From JAUNBG01 sp964442735 (lineage in GTDB: Bacteria; Planctomycetota; Planctomycetia; Pirellulales; Thermoguttaceae): a DNA stretch of 64,000 bases. The translations under genes and the position numbers were made by a program. Where the stretch lies: positions 1 through 64,000 of the forward strand of contig CAYUAP010000009.1 of NCBI GenBank assembly GCA_964442735.1, read 5' to 3'. The notes below the pieces were generated by a model. That model was not told the DNA's origin. It was given only the letters and a program-made list of their open reading frames with translations, and ran no database searches. Within the stretch, counting starts at the first letter, position 1. Each line of letters starts with the position of its first letter. This document shows, in pieces, positions 16,891 to 26,200 of the stretch.

Positions 16891-18387
16891 TTATTCTGTA
16901 GCTTCTATTTGACCAAACAAGGTGAAAGGGGCTGAATCTGTAATTTTCAATTTCTGAAATGTTCCTGTCTGTGATTTTAATCCATCGAAAACAACAATTC
17001 TGTCACAAGGGGTTCTCCCTGTTAATTGTATGGATTGACCATTGGGATTGAATAGAGGGAGTCGCAAATTTTGTAATGGAATTGTTTTGGATGAATCATT
17101 GGATGAATCATTAGATAAATCATTACATGAATCATTATTGGAAGGATTCATTTTGGATTGGGCTTTACTTGGTCCTTCGACCAATATTTCGACGGTTCGA
17201 CCGATAAACTGTCGATTGTCTTCCGTACTGATTTCGTTCTGAACGTCTAATAATTCATTATTACGTCTTTTTTTATCTTCTTCCGACACATCATCTGCAT
17301 AGAGTTCGGCGGCTTTTGTTCCTTTTCGAACGCTGTATTTAAATATAAAGCTGTTTTTGAAACGGGCAAAGCGAACCAACTCAACCGTCTGTTGGAATTC
17401 TTCTTCCGTTTCGCCACAGAAGCCGACGATGAAATCGCTCGTAATGGAAACGTTGGGTATCGTATCATAAATTCGTTCGACAAGTCGTTTATAATCGTTG
17501 ACCGTATACATACGATGCATACGTTTGAGAACGGAATCGGCACCATGTTGTGCGGGAACATGAATAAAGGGCATAACTTTTGGGAGATCGCGTACAGCTT
17601 CCAGGAGTTCGTTTGTCATTCCGGTTGGATAGTTACTGACAAATCGAATTCGTTCAAGACCTTCGATATCGTTAATACGTTCCAGCAGATTTGCCAGGGA
17701 ATACTTTTTTCCATCTTCCTCCCAATGATAATTATTGACAGTCTGACCGATTAAGGTCACTTCCAGACATCCTTGTTGCGCCAGCTTTTGAACTTCACGA
17801 ACGATATCCTCGATGGACCGGCTTTGTTCTGGCCCGCGAACGGAGGGAACAATACAATAGGTACAGAATTTATTGCATCCAAACATGATTCGAACCATGG
17901 CCTGCCACGGTGATTCGCGAGCTTCCAGAAGACGTTTGGGGTCATATTGACGAAAGCTCTCTTTTACATCGACGGCTTTATTGCCTTCCGTTCGATTGAG
18001 ACTGACCGCCATTTGCGGATTTCGCCCGGTTTTAAGGGTTTCGATCAGTTCCGGTAAACGATCAAGTTGACCTGGACCCAAAACAAGATCAACATGGGGG
18101 GCACGTTTGAAGATTATTTTTTGATCCTTTTGTGCCATACAACCCATAACTCCTATTATACCATGGGGCCTGGTCTCCTTCCAATGCTTGAGACGGCCAA
18201 GTGCACTATAAATCTTCTCTTCGGCATGTTCTCGAACACTACAGGTATTAAATAGAATAATATCCGCATTCTTCGGTGTCTCGACTCGTTCATAACCATG
18301 AAGAACCAATTCGGATACTGCCAGTTCGGAATCGAGTATATTCATTTGACAGCCTACCGTTTCGATATAAAATTTGCCGGATTCCAT
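16891..18387 (-). CDS. miaB: tRNA-2-methylthio-N6-dimethylallyladenosine synthase MiaB
   Basis: This radical-SAM methylthiotransferase adds the methylthio group to i6A37 of tRNAs reading UNN codons. The protein has 498 residues, longer than the usual 440-475. The N-terminal UPF0004 domain supplies Cys13, Cys49 and Cys83 for the auxiliary [4Fe-4S] cluster. The radical SAM motif is CNKFCTYC with Cys171, Cys175 and Cys178. The TRAM domain near the C-terminus is interrupted at about 410-435 by a repetitive Asn/Asp/Ser insert (NDSCNDLSNDSSNDSSK), encoded by a 12-base DNA repeat at 17089-17138. The extra length comes mostly from this insert. It stands alone on the minus strand. MiaB is preferred over RimO because of the overall motif spacing. 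Confidence 0.92.
   Translation of the reverse strand: MESGKFYIETVGCQMNILDSELAVSELVLHGYERVETPKNADIILFNTCSVREHAEEKIYSALGRLKHWKETRPHGIIGVMGCMAQKDQKIIFKRAPHVDLVLGPGQLDRLPELIETLKTGRNPQMAVSLNRTEGNKAVDVKESFRQYDPKRLLEARESPWQAMVRIMFGCNKFCTYCIVPSVRGPEQSRSIEDIVREVQKLAQQGCLEVTLIGQTVNNYHWEEDGKKYSLANLLERINDIEGLERIRFVSNYPTGMTNELLEAVRDLPKVMPFIHVPAQHGADSVLKRMHRMYTVNDYKRLVERIYDTIPNVSITSDFIVGFCGETEEEFQQTVELVRFARFKNSFIFKYSVRKGTKAAELYADDVSEEDKKRRNNELLDVQNEISTEDNRQFIGRTVEILVEGPSKAQSKMNPSNNDSCNDLSNDSSNDSSKTIPLQNLRLPLFNPNGQSIQLTGRTPCDRIVVFDGLKSQTGTFQKLKITDSAPFTLFGQIEATE
17089..17138. repeat. 12-bp in-frame tandem repeat inside miaB
   Basis: The unit GATGAATCATTG recurs every 12 bases four times (ATGAATCATT at 17091, 17103 and 17127, ATAAATCATT at 17115). 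It encodes the Asn-Asp-Ser-Ser insert in the TRAM domain on the minus strand. The period is a multiple of three, unlike most spacer repeats here. Confidence 0.85.
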
Positions 18388-18587
18388 TTTTAGTCTTTTA
18401 CTTTCGTTTGTTCGTTTTGTTTATTACTGAAAATATATCTTGTAGTATAACTCTTTTCCAATCCGTTTCAAGTGGATTGAGTTTGTATTAAAGTGTAACG
18501 ATATAATGTAGTTGTGTTAAATAATCAATAAAAATAGAGTTAAATGAGGAAGTTTGGTTAAAATACTATAAAATTGGTAATTTAGGC

Positions 18588-18615
18588 TTGAAAAAAAATC
18601 TTTTTAGTGTAGGAT
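18588..18615 (+). promoter_or_regulatory. Possible promoter upstream of the DUF4912 gene
   Basis: TTGAAA at 18588-18593 and TAGGAT at 18610-18615 are 16 bases apart. They lie about 280 bases before the gene start, so the leader would be long. The call is weak. The surrounding spacer (18388-18897) has no other gene candidate. Confidence 0.3.
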
Positions 18616-18743
18616 AGTTTAAGGTATGGGTCGAGTTTTGTTTAGATAAAAGAACTCAATCGTATAATACATCATTTGTTTCCGTTAGGAGCAGAATTGA
18701 AATATATCATAAATTTATATCAATGTGTGTTTTGGGCCGGATT

Positions 18744-18790
18744 GCGGATTATTTGTCCGCTTGAAGGACAAGCAGGAGCCCCACCTGCTT
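18744..18790. repeat. Degenerate pair of hairpins related to the interspersed element
   Basis: GCGGATTATTTGTCCGC (18744-18760) resembles hairpin B, and AAGCAGG...CCTGCTT (18770-18790) resembles hairpin A, in B-then-A order. The flanking boxes of the full element are not recognisable, so the relationship is tentative. Confidence 0.45.
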
Positions 18791-18897
18791 GTAGTAGGCA
18801 ATATGTCGATTGAAGAGCGATTTCGTATTGTATAAAAATCGCTTCTATACCAGATTAATCGTTTCGAAAAAAACGACGGCTGAAATGGAGTTTCCCC

Positions 18898-20769
18898 ATG
18901 AAAATAACATCTTTAGACCAAAAGACAACAAATGAACTACAAGTGCTAGCCAAAAAGGCGAAAATATTTGGTTGGCATAAAATGCGAAAAAACGAATTGA
19001 TAGAAGCATTGAATTCATTATCATCCAATTCCAGTGTTTCCAAGCGGCATGATGCGGCAAAATCAGATTCTAAAGTTGTGAAAATTAAGGGGAAAAAAAG
19101 GGCTGTTCAACAGCCGGATACCGAAACGACTCCGACCCCTCTTGACGATAACACCGTTGTAACTCCCCGTAAAAAAAAGTGTGTGGCTAAAGAGGAAATG
19201 GAAGATGTTTCTCAAGAAGATACACCAGCTCCCGTCAAAAAGAAAGTCTCTGATTCCACTTCTAAAAAAAGAGAATCCACGATAAACAAACACTCGATAA
19301 ATAAACAAGAGGATAACATCGAATGTATCCCTAAAAAAGATGAAGGTATCCCTAAAAAAGAAGGAGTGAAAGTTTCTAAAAAAGAGGGAACTCCATTGAC
19401 AAAAGGTGTTCACGTTTTAAAAAGAAAGGCCATTTCCAAATTATCCGATTCTGAACCTGTAAAGGATCCGACGATCGAAAAAGAAAAAGAAAAACCGAAA
19501 AAGAACGAACACGTCAAGAAGGAAGTTGTCAACAAGTCGTCCAGGAAAAAAGTAATGCCTGACAAAACTTTCGAGAAAAAGAAAATCGTTCCTGTTGCAG
19601 ACGATAATAAAACTGTTTCGAAAAATGATGACAAAACGGCTGAAGGTTCGTTGGCAAGTGACAATATATCTTCCACAACATCTTCCGCATCTTCCGCCGA
19701 AACAAAAAAAGCGGAATTCCCTTTTTTAAAGGAGAAGGAAACCAAATCGAAAGAGTCGTCTTCAGATTCCAATCCGGATAAAGACCCTAATGCCGATAAA
19801 TTTAATGCTGATAAAATTAATGCAGATAAAAATAATGCAGATAAAAATAAAGACACAGAAGTGGCTGCTAAAAAAGACACAGAAACGGCTGCTAAAGAGG
19901 AACCTGTCCCAATGACGGAAACGCAACGACATCAGGCCATGTTAAAGGAAAAACTATATTTCAATAAAATGTTGGGGTCTGCGTCACAAGATTCAAATGT
20001 CAAAGATCAGTTGCTTCTCATGGTGCGCGATCCCTATTGGCTTCATGCCTATTGGGAAATTGGAACGCCTCTGGTCGAGCGAATTCGGGTTGCCATGGGC
20101 CATTTATGGCATACCGCCGAACCTGTTTTGCGTCTATATCGAGTACATACCGATATTGTTGGAACTCTTCGACAGGAGTTTCTTTCCGATATAAAAATTC
20201 ATGGCGGGATTAACAATTGGTATATAGATGTCGATAATCCTCCGAGTTCTTTTATGGTGGAGATAGGATATTTGGCACGGGATGGTCAGTTTTTTATTCT
20301 TCTTTCCAGTAATATGGTTGAGACGCCTCAACGATATATTCATGATGTTTTTGGTCATCCGGATCTCGGTTGGAGGGGAATTTCGTTTGGTACCTATCCT
20401 TTCAATCGGGATGAAAACAATGGTTTTTCCAATAGGGATGGTGATGGTATGGATATGCCTGGGGTAACAATGCGGAAAAATAAAAACGGAGATTCCACTT
20501 CACAACGTAATTTTGAACTTGATGTTGATTCGGAAATTGTAATCAAGGGCAAAACGGAGCCGAATATACAATTGACTATTAAGGGGGAACATATACGTTT
20601 AAAAGAAGATGGTACCTTTTCCATTCGTTATCATCTTCCGGAACGACGGCACGTATTTCCGATTGTGGCGGTTAGTACCGATGGTATCGAAACTCAAACA
20701 GTTATTCTCGCCTTTGAGAGAAATACGAAGGTTATGGAAACGGTTATTAAAGACGAAGAAAACGAATAG
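18898..20769 (+). CDS. DUF4912 protein with N-terminal Rho-N-like domain and long charged linker
   Basis: A 623-residue protein in three parts. Residues 1-40 resemble the Rho termination factor N-terminal/SAP-like fold (LQVLAKKAKIFGWHKMRKNELIEALNS), which can bind nucleic acid. Residues of about 45-335 are a Lys/Glu/Asp/Ser-rich disordered linker with short repeats, including a DKxNA unit encoded by a 15-base DNA repeat at 19795-19851. The DUF4912 domain begins near 365 with LLLMVRDPYWLHAYWEIG and continues to about 500. The last 100 residues (ELDVDSEIVIKGKTEPN onward) form a beta-rich domain. The ATG at 18898 follows AAATGGAGTTTCCCC. The gene ends nine bases before ribF. Its function is unknown; nucleic acid binding is an inference from the first domain. 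Confidence 0.82.
   Translation: MKITSLDQKTTNELQVLAKKAKIFGWHKMRKNELIEALNSLSSNSSVSKRHDAAKSDSKVVKIKGKKRAVQQPDTETTPTPLDDNTVVTPRKKKCVAKEEMEDVSQEDTPAPVKKKVSDSTSKKRESTINKHSINKQEDNIECIPKKDEGIPKKEGVKVSKKEGTPLTKGVHVLKRKAISKLSDSEPVKDPTIEKEKEKPKKNEHVKKEVVNKSSRKKVMPDKTFEKKKIVPVADDNKTVSKNDDKTAEGSLASDNISSTTSSASSAETKKAEFPFLKEKETKSKESSSDSNPDKDPNADKFNADKINADKNNADKNKDTEVAAKKDTETAAKEEPVPMTETQRHQAMLKEKLYFNKMLGSASQDSNVKDQLLLMVRDPYWLHAYWEIGTPLVERIRVAMGHLWHTAEPVLRLYRVHTDIVGTLRQEFLSDIKIHGGINNWYIDVDNPPSSFMVEIGYLARDGQFFILLSSNMVETPQRYIHDVFGHPDLGWRGISFGTYPFNRDENNGFSNRDGDGMDMPGVTMRKNKNGDSTSQRNFELDVDSEIVIKGKTEPNIQLTIKGEHIRLKEDGTFSIRYHLPERRHVFPIVAVSTDGIETQTVILAFERNTKVMETVIKDEENE
19795..19854 (+). repeat. 15-bp in-frame tandem repeat inside the DUF4912 gene
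   Basis: GATAAANNTAATGCN recurs at 19795, 19810, 19825 and 19840, encoding Asp-Lys-x-Asn-Ala. Immediately after it, a 24-base unit encoding DTEVAAKK / DTETAAKE is present twice. All periods keep the reading frame. Confidence 0.85.
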
Positions 20770-20778
20770 GAATCAATT

Positions 20779-21729
20779 GTGGAAATAATCCATTTCAAGG
20801 GCCTGATTCCGAGTTCGTTAAAGGGTGGGGTTCTATCGATCGGAAAATTTGACGGTGTCCATTACGGCCACCGACTGATACTCAATCGATTGGTGGAAAT
20901 AGCGCGTCAAAAACAGGTACCATCTGTTATATTGACATTTGATCCATTGCCCGCAATGGTCATTCGACCGCAATTGGCCCCTCCATTATTGTGTACCACA
21001 CCGCGAAAAATCGATTTGATTGCGGAATTTCAGCCGGACGCTCTCATTCTGCTTCCGACGACTCGTAATTTTTTAGAAATGACCGCTTCCAACTTCTTCG
21101 ATCATTATATTAGAGAAACCTTTAATGCCTGTACTTTGGTCGAAGGTGAAAATTTTAATTTCGGTCGAAACCGGGAAGGGTCTGCGGCTTTATTACAATC
21201 TTTTTGTGCCCGATCCGGACTGGATATGGAGATTATTCCCTCTCAAAAAATGGAGGATCGAATAGTATCCAGCAGTATGATTCGTTCTTTATTACGGGAA
21301 GGATCTCTGGAACAGGCCAATCATTTTCTAACGCGGCGTTATCTTTTGAGTGGTTCGGTTATTCACGGAGAGCATCGCGGCAGCAGTCTGGGTTATCCAA
21401 CGGCCAATCTCGGCTATCCACAGACCCTTGTTCCCGGCGAAGGTGTTTACGCCGCGCGTGTCTCGCGCGTTTCAAATAAAGGGGTATCTTGGCCTGCTGC
21501 CGTTAATATCGGTCCCAATCCGACCTTCGGAGGCCATCGACAAAAAATAGAGTCCTATTTAATCGGTTTTCAAGGAAATCTCTATAACGATAATATTGAA
21601 ATTGAGTTCTTTAAGCGTCTGCGCGGTGTAATTCCATTTACATCCGAAGAATTATTACTCCGTCAAATGAAAAAAGATATCGAGCAATGTCTGGACATTG
21701 TTTCATCGGAAGGATCTCTCCATGTTTGA
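20779..21729 (+). CDS. ribF: Bifunctional riboflavin kinase/FAD synthetase RibF
   Basis: The protein phosphorylates riboflavin to FMN and adenylates FMN to FAD. It has 316 residues, the usual size. The N-terminal FAD synthetase domain has GKFDGVHYGHRLIL (nucleotidyl transferase HxGH-type motif) near residue 22, and SSSMIRSLLREG near 165. The C-terminal kinase domain starts near 190 with HRGSSLGYPTANLGYP, containing the PTAN motif. The start is GTG at 20779, preceded by GAATAGGAATCAATT and only nine bases after the DUF4912 stop. The 3' end overlaps tgt by eight bases. No FMN riboswitch was seen upstream. Confidence 0.95.
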   Translation: MEIIHFKGLIPSSLKGGVLSIGKFDGVHYGHRLILNRLVEIARQKQVPSVILTFDPLPAMVIRPQLAPPLLCTTPRKIDLIAEFQPDALILLPTTRNFLEMTASNFFDHYIRETFNACTLVEGENFNFGRNREGSAALLQSFCARSGLDMEIIPSQKMEDRIVSSSMIRSLLREGSLEQANHFLTRRYLLSGSVIHGEHRGSSLGYPTANLGYPQTLVPGEGVYAARVSRVSNKGVSWPAAVNIGPNPTFGGHRQKIESYLIGFQGNLYNDNIEIEFFKRLRGVIPFTSEELLLRQMKKDIEQCLDIVSSEGSLHV

Positions 21730-22834
21730 TTACACACTGTTTCATCAAGACCAAAATACTTTCGCGCGCCGGGGACAACTAACCACTCCACATGGAACTG
21801 TTGAACTGCCGACTTTTATGCCGGTTGGGACTCGTGGTTCCGTTAAAGGTATCGAAGTCGAGCAATTGAAGGCGACCGGTTCGCAAATTATTCTCGGAAA
21901 TACCTATCATCTCATGGATAGGCCCGGTGAAGATATTGTCGAGCATCTTGGGGGGCTGCATACCTTTTGCGGCTGGGAAGGACCCATCCTGACGGATAGT
22001 GGTGGTTTTCAAATTTTTTCTCTTGCCCGTCTCATGAAGATCGATGAAGAGGGGGCCGTCTTTCGTTCCCATACAGACGGTCATCTAATGGATCTAACGC
22101 CGGAACGTGCTGTTCGAATTCAGGAAAAACTCGGTAGCGATATTGCCATGGTTTTGGACCATGTTGTCGCTTTGCCGAATGAACGTTTGGTTATTAAAGA
22201 GGCGATGGAGCGAACAATCCGTTGGGCCAAACGCTGTAAAGAGGCGCATCAGAGAACGGATCAAGCTCAATTCGCTATTGTCCAGGGCGGGTTGGAGGTG
22301 GAAATGCGCCGGCATTGCGCGGAGGAACTGGTCTCAATCGGCTTTGACGGATACGCAATTGGCGGTTTGAGTGTCGGCGAACTCCCGGAACAGATGTACG
22401 ACTGTCTGGAGAAGACTCTTCCTTTTCTTCCTGGAGATCGACCACGTTATCTAATGGGGGTTGGGCGTCCGCAAGACCTTCTGGAAGGAATCAAACGAGG
22501 AGTCGATATGTTCGACTGTGTTATGCCTTCCCGTAACGGGCGAAACGCCATGGCCTTTACCAATAATGGTCCACTGCGCCTTCGTAACGCTTGTCACGAA
22601 CGGGATAATGCCCCCTTGGAGGAAGGCTGTCCCTGTCCCGCCTGCCGCCGAAGTCGGGGGTACATTCATCATCTGTTTCAAACAGGGGAAATGCTCGGCC
22701 CTATTCTATTAACACTTCATAATCTGACTTTTTATCAGCGTCTAATGGCCGAGGCTCGAATGGCGATTGAAAACGATGATTTTCTCCCGTTTTATTATGA
22801 AAAAATGAAAAATATTAATCTGGATAATTTGTAA
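21722..22834 (+). CDS. tgt: Queuine tRNA-ribosyltransferase (Tgt)
   Basis: The enzyme exchanges guanine 34 in the anticodon of GUN-reading tRNAs for preQ1 or queuine. I take the ATG at 21722 (MFDYTLFHQD), which follows GGAAGGATCTCTCC, over the upstream ATG at 21698. That gives 370 residues, normal for bacterial Tgt. Signature regions are FMPVGTRGSVKG, ILTDSGGFQIFSLA with the active-site Asp, FAIVQGG, and IGGLSVGE. The zinc site is CPCPACRR followed by RGYIHHLF, matching CxCx2C plus His. The start overlaps the ribF stop by eight bases. No other queuosine genes are in the window. Confidence 0.95.
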   Translation: MFDYTLFHQDQNTFARRGQLTTPHGTVELPTFMPVGTRGSVKGIEVEQLKATGSQIILGNTYHLMDRPGEDIVEHLGGLHTFCGWEGPILTDSGGFQIFSLARLMKIDEEGAVFRSHTDGHLMDLTPERAVRIQEKLGSDIAMVLDHVVALPNERLVIKEAMERTIRWAKRCKEAHQRTDQAQFAIVQGGLEVEMRRHCAEELVSIGFDGYAIGGLSVGELPEQMYDCLEKTLPFLPGDRPRYLMGVGRPQDLLEGIKRGVDMFDCVMPSRNGRNAMAFTNNGPLRLRNACHERDNAPLEEGCPCPACRRSRGYIHHLFQTGEMLGPILLTLHNLTFYQRLMAEARMAIENDDFLPFYYEKMKNINLDNL

Positions 22835-23273
22835 AAAATAAAGAAAAGAAAAAACAATGTTTCATGGAACTTTTCTAAAAAAAAAGAGTCAAAATACTTT
22901 AGAATAGGGGTCCCTGACTTTATGAATGTTGGTAGACATTCCAGTGTAATTCAAAATACTGAAAAACGTTCAAAATATTGATTTATCGTTTTATCGCAAA
23001 AATAAAATAATCATTATATTTACTACAGTCGTTTCTTTGTCTATAATGATCAGATTCCAAATGACTGTTGTGTTTGACAGAAGTTTTGAAAAAAGAGCTT
23101 GAAATAAAGTTATGGGAAGTGGACTTATTGACGATGCCCAATTATATTAGGTAGAGTTGGTGCAACTTGATTTAATGGTGAAGGTATTTTCCGGAGCCTA
23201 AAGTCGCCCCGTTTAATATTTAGTATAAAAAATATATATTTTTTGTCCATTAACAAGGCCGTGTTATTGACAG
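22835..23273. other. Spacer upstream of the giant gene, with an AT-only palindrome
   Basis: No gene or RNA signature was found. A perfect 18-base palindrome of only A and T (AAAAAATAT plus its complement, 23227-23244) lies 30 bases upstream of the giant gene start and could affect its translation or transcription. In such AT-rich DNA it may be chance. Confidence 0.4.
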
Positions 23274-26200
23274 GTGGAAATTATGACCTCATCTCTAAAG
23301 AGTAAAATGTCGTTGAGCAAGACATCAAACCGTTCTCGATCCGAATTGTGGAAAAAACTATGGAGGGGAAAGGAGGTTGATACTCTTGAACGCAGGCATT
23401 TACAGGTAGATCCGTTGGAGGAACGGTTACTATTGAGTCTGTCTGTAGCGACAGACTCCGATATTCTGGTAAACAACGAATGGCAGGATATTCGTGGGGA
23501 TATCTCAGTTGCGTCTAACGAATCGGGTGATACGGTCGTTACATGGTGTGCGGCTGATCGATTAATTAATCCTGATTATGATTCAAACGATTCGACCAGT
23601 TCCTATTATCTGCTTGACAGTTCCGGAAATTATGTTACCGATCTTAACATTTACGCACGTTATCTAACCGACGAAGTTCAGAGAATTACCCTTCCGGATT
23701 CCCTCGCGCCTACCGGTACTTCCAGTGTCGGTGGTACATTTGAACTCCTTTACAGTCCGGCGGAAGTACAGCGTATCTCCTTCTTTACTGCCTCCAATCC
23801 GAATGGAATTTCCGATTCTGTGATGCAGGGAACTATTGAAATCGGTCTCTTCTCCGAAGGTACCCGATATTGGGAAACCTATACCTACGATGAAACCCTG
23901 ACGCCCAAGGTAAATGCGGCAAATCTTCAGAATCTCATTCGTACAAAATACGGAAGTGAATATGCCAATGTTGTTGTAACCGCCTATAACGAACGGGAAT
24001 TCGATATTACGTATTACGGTCAGGAAGGTAAAAATGTTGTAGAAATCGGTATTCGAAACTGTAGTTTTTCCTCGGGTTATCAAGGAGGGGCGGTTGCCTC
24101 TACTCTTCAGGAAGCAACCCTGATTACCTCCTATAGTTCCCAAAATGTTTCTGTGGGAATAACCGTTTCGAGTAATCCCTGGACGACCGCCGCCAATATT
24201 CAAAAGGCGTTCAGTCAGACGTTGGCTTCCGGTGTTTATGCTCCGGAAGGACGACTCTGGTATTACGACGAAGGAACACACCGCTACACCTTTACTTCTG
24301 CTAGTGCCCCTTTATCTTCAAGCAGTTTTAAGGAGATTGAGGTTACGGTTAATCCTGTTATCGATGCCGTGACAGGAAAGGTTAGCTTAACACAGTTTGA
24401 TATTACCTTTACTGGAAACAGTGGTATGACCGATCAGCAATCACTTCTGGTCAATAGTGCTAAAGAACGCGGTTCTTCTGTCTCCCTGGTTCAGAATTAT
24501 AAGTACATCGGTTCCCAACAGAATTTAACCCTTGTTTCCACCATTAAAGAGTGTAGTTCTGTTTTTCGGGTCAATTCTCCGGAACCGGCCGAATATCTGA
24601 TTGATTATTATGACGAAGCCGGTAAACCTGTCTATGTCTACAACGCAGATGGAGATAAAATCCTTGCCGGAACCGGAAAAACCGATCAAATCAAACCGCA
24701 AGTCGCTATGGATGCCGATGGCGAGTTTGTTATCGTCTGGCAGTCTGCCGTTAATGATATTACCAATCCAACCAATACCTATGATGTCTATGCACGTCGT
24801 TTTGCCGTTCAGGGCATCGTTTCCAGTACTTTATACGGTAATGTCGTTGGTTTTTATACTGATGGAGGAATCGCGCAGGGAACGACAAGTAGCACCTATG
24901 TTCCTCAAGCAAACGAAGATCCCTATCTCGTGGATGTTTCTTCTGTTGCGCAAGCACAGGGCGTACGACCTTTAGCTGCCGAATTCCAGGTTAATATCAC
25001 TTCCAGTTATGCTCAAATAGATCCGGCTGTCGCCTGTGATATCGATGGTAATTTCGTGGTAACCTGGACAAATGAATCTCAATGGGGCAGTTATTTCTCT
25101 GGAATTATGGCCCGCTGGTTCGATAAAACCGGCTTGGCTCAAACTGGTGAAGTCACTGTTGCTACTGCAAATAATGGTACTCCACGTTTTAGTAAATCCT
25201 ACGTGGCAATGAGCAAGGAAGGTTATTCGGTTATTCTTTACCTCGTAGGTAATGACCTGTATCGTTCCGTCTTTGGAACGGTTACTTCGACAGATAATGC
25301 CACTCCGTTTATCAGTTATCAATTGGTCGATGACAATTCCTATGGCGCTAGTGTGGCCTTCGATTCCAATTCCCGTTATATTATTTCCTATACCAAGGAA
25401 ACGGTAGCGAATGTTTCGAATTGTGATTATACCGATGTTTTTGCGGTCGCCTATCAAATTGTAAAGAATGTTAATGAAACCTATACGGAAACGGTTTGGA
25501 AAGATACCTTCCAGGTAACGGGACAATCAAGTACCTCTCGTGGAACTGTTGATCTTTACAATGATTTGTCCGTTATAGATCAGGGACGAATTAGTGTGGG
25601 AATGGATGCCGATGGCGATACCTTCTTCGCCTATCAAGGGTATGGCGATGATGTTCAACTCTCTTCCTATTGGTATAGATATGGCGCGGTTTCCCATACC
25701 ATTACTGATTTGAGTCTGTCCGATTTCTTTACAAATGACCTTGTTTATTTTTATCGTCAGATGTACGACGGTAGTAAAATTTCCTATCAGAGCAAAAATG
25801 AAGATCTGCTCGGAACTACGGAAGAATTAACGGCTTTGATTCAATCGGGGATTGTCAATTATGACAATGCAACCTATTTTACAAACGGGATCCTTTATAA
25901 AGCATTGAATTATGCGAACGGTTATTATTATTCAGGGATTGATGTCGATACCTATATCAAGGCTTGTCTTGTTGGAGCGCAAACTAATTTTCCAAATATT
26001 ACTGATGACCAACTGGCGCGTTTAAATTCCGTTTTGGAATATTATTTGAGAAATTTGCGCGGTGCATCCAATGATATTCTCTATTCCAAATTTGATAACA
26101 GTTTGGAGTCTGCAACGGGAGTCGCAACTGGAACGGTCAATAATTATCGTGACGGAAGTAATGCACGATATTACATAATGGTACCGACAAACCATATTGA

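Noticed and set aside
19410..19880. A 156-codon minus-strand frame opposite the DUF4912 linker
   Set aside because: It is the complement of a Lys/Asp-rich repetitive coding stretch, giving Leu/Ser/Phe-rich sequence without a family match.
22835..23273. tRNA or riboswitch in the long spacer
   Set aside because: No cloverleaf, T-loop motif or conserved riboswitch core was found by eye in this or the other long spacers.
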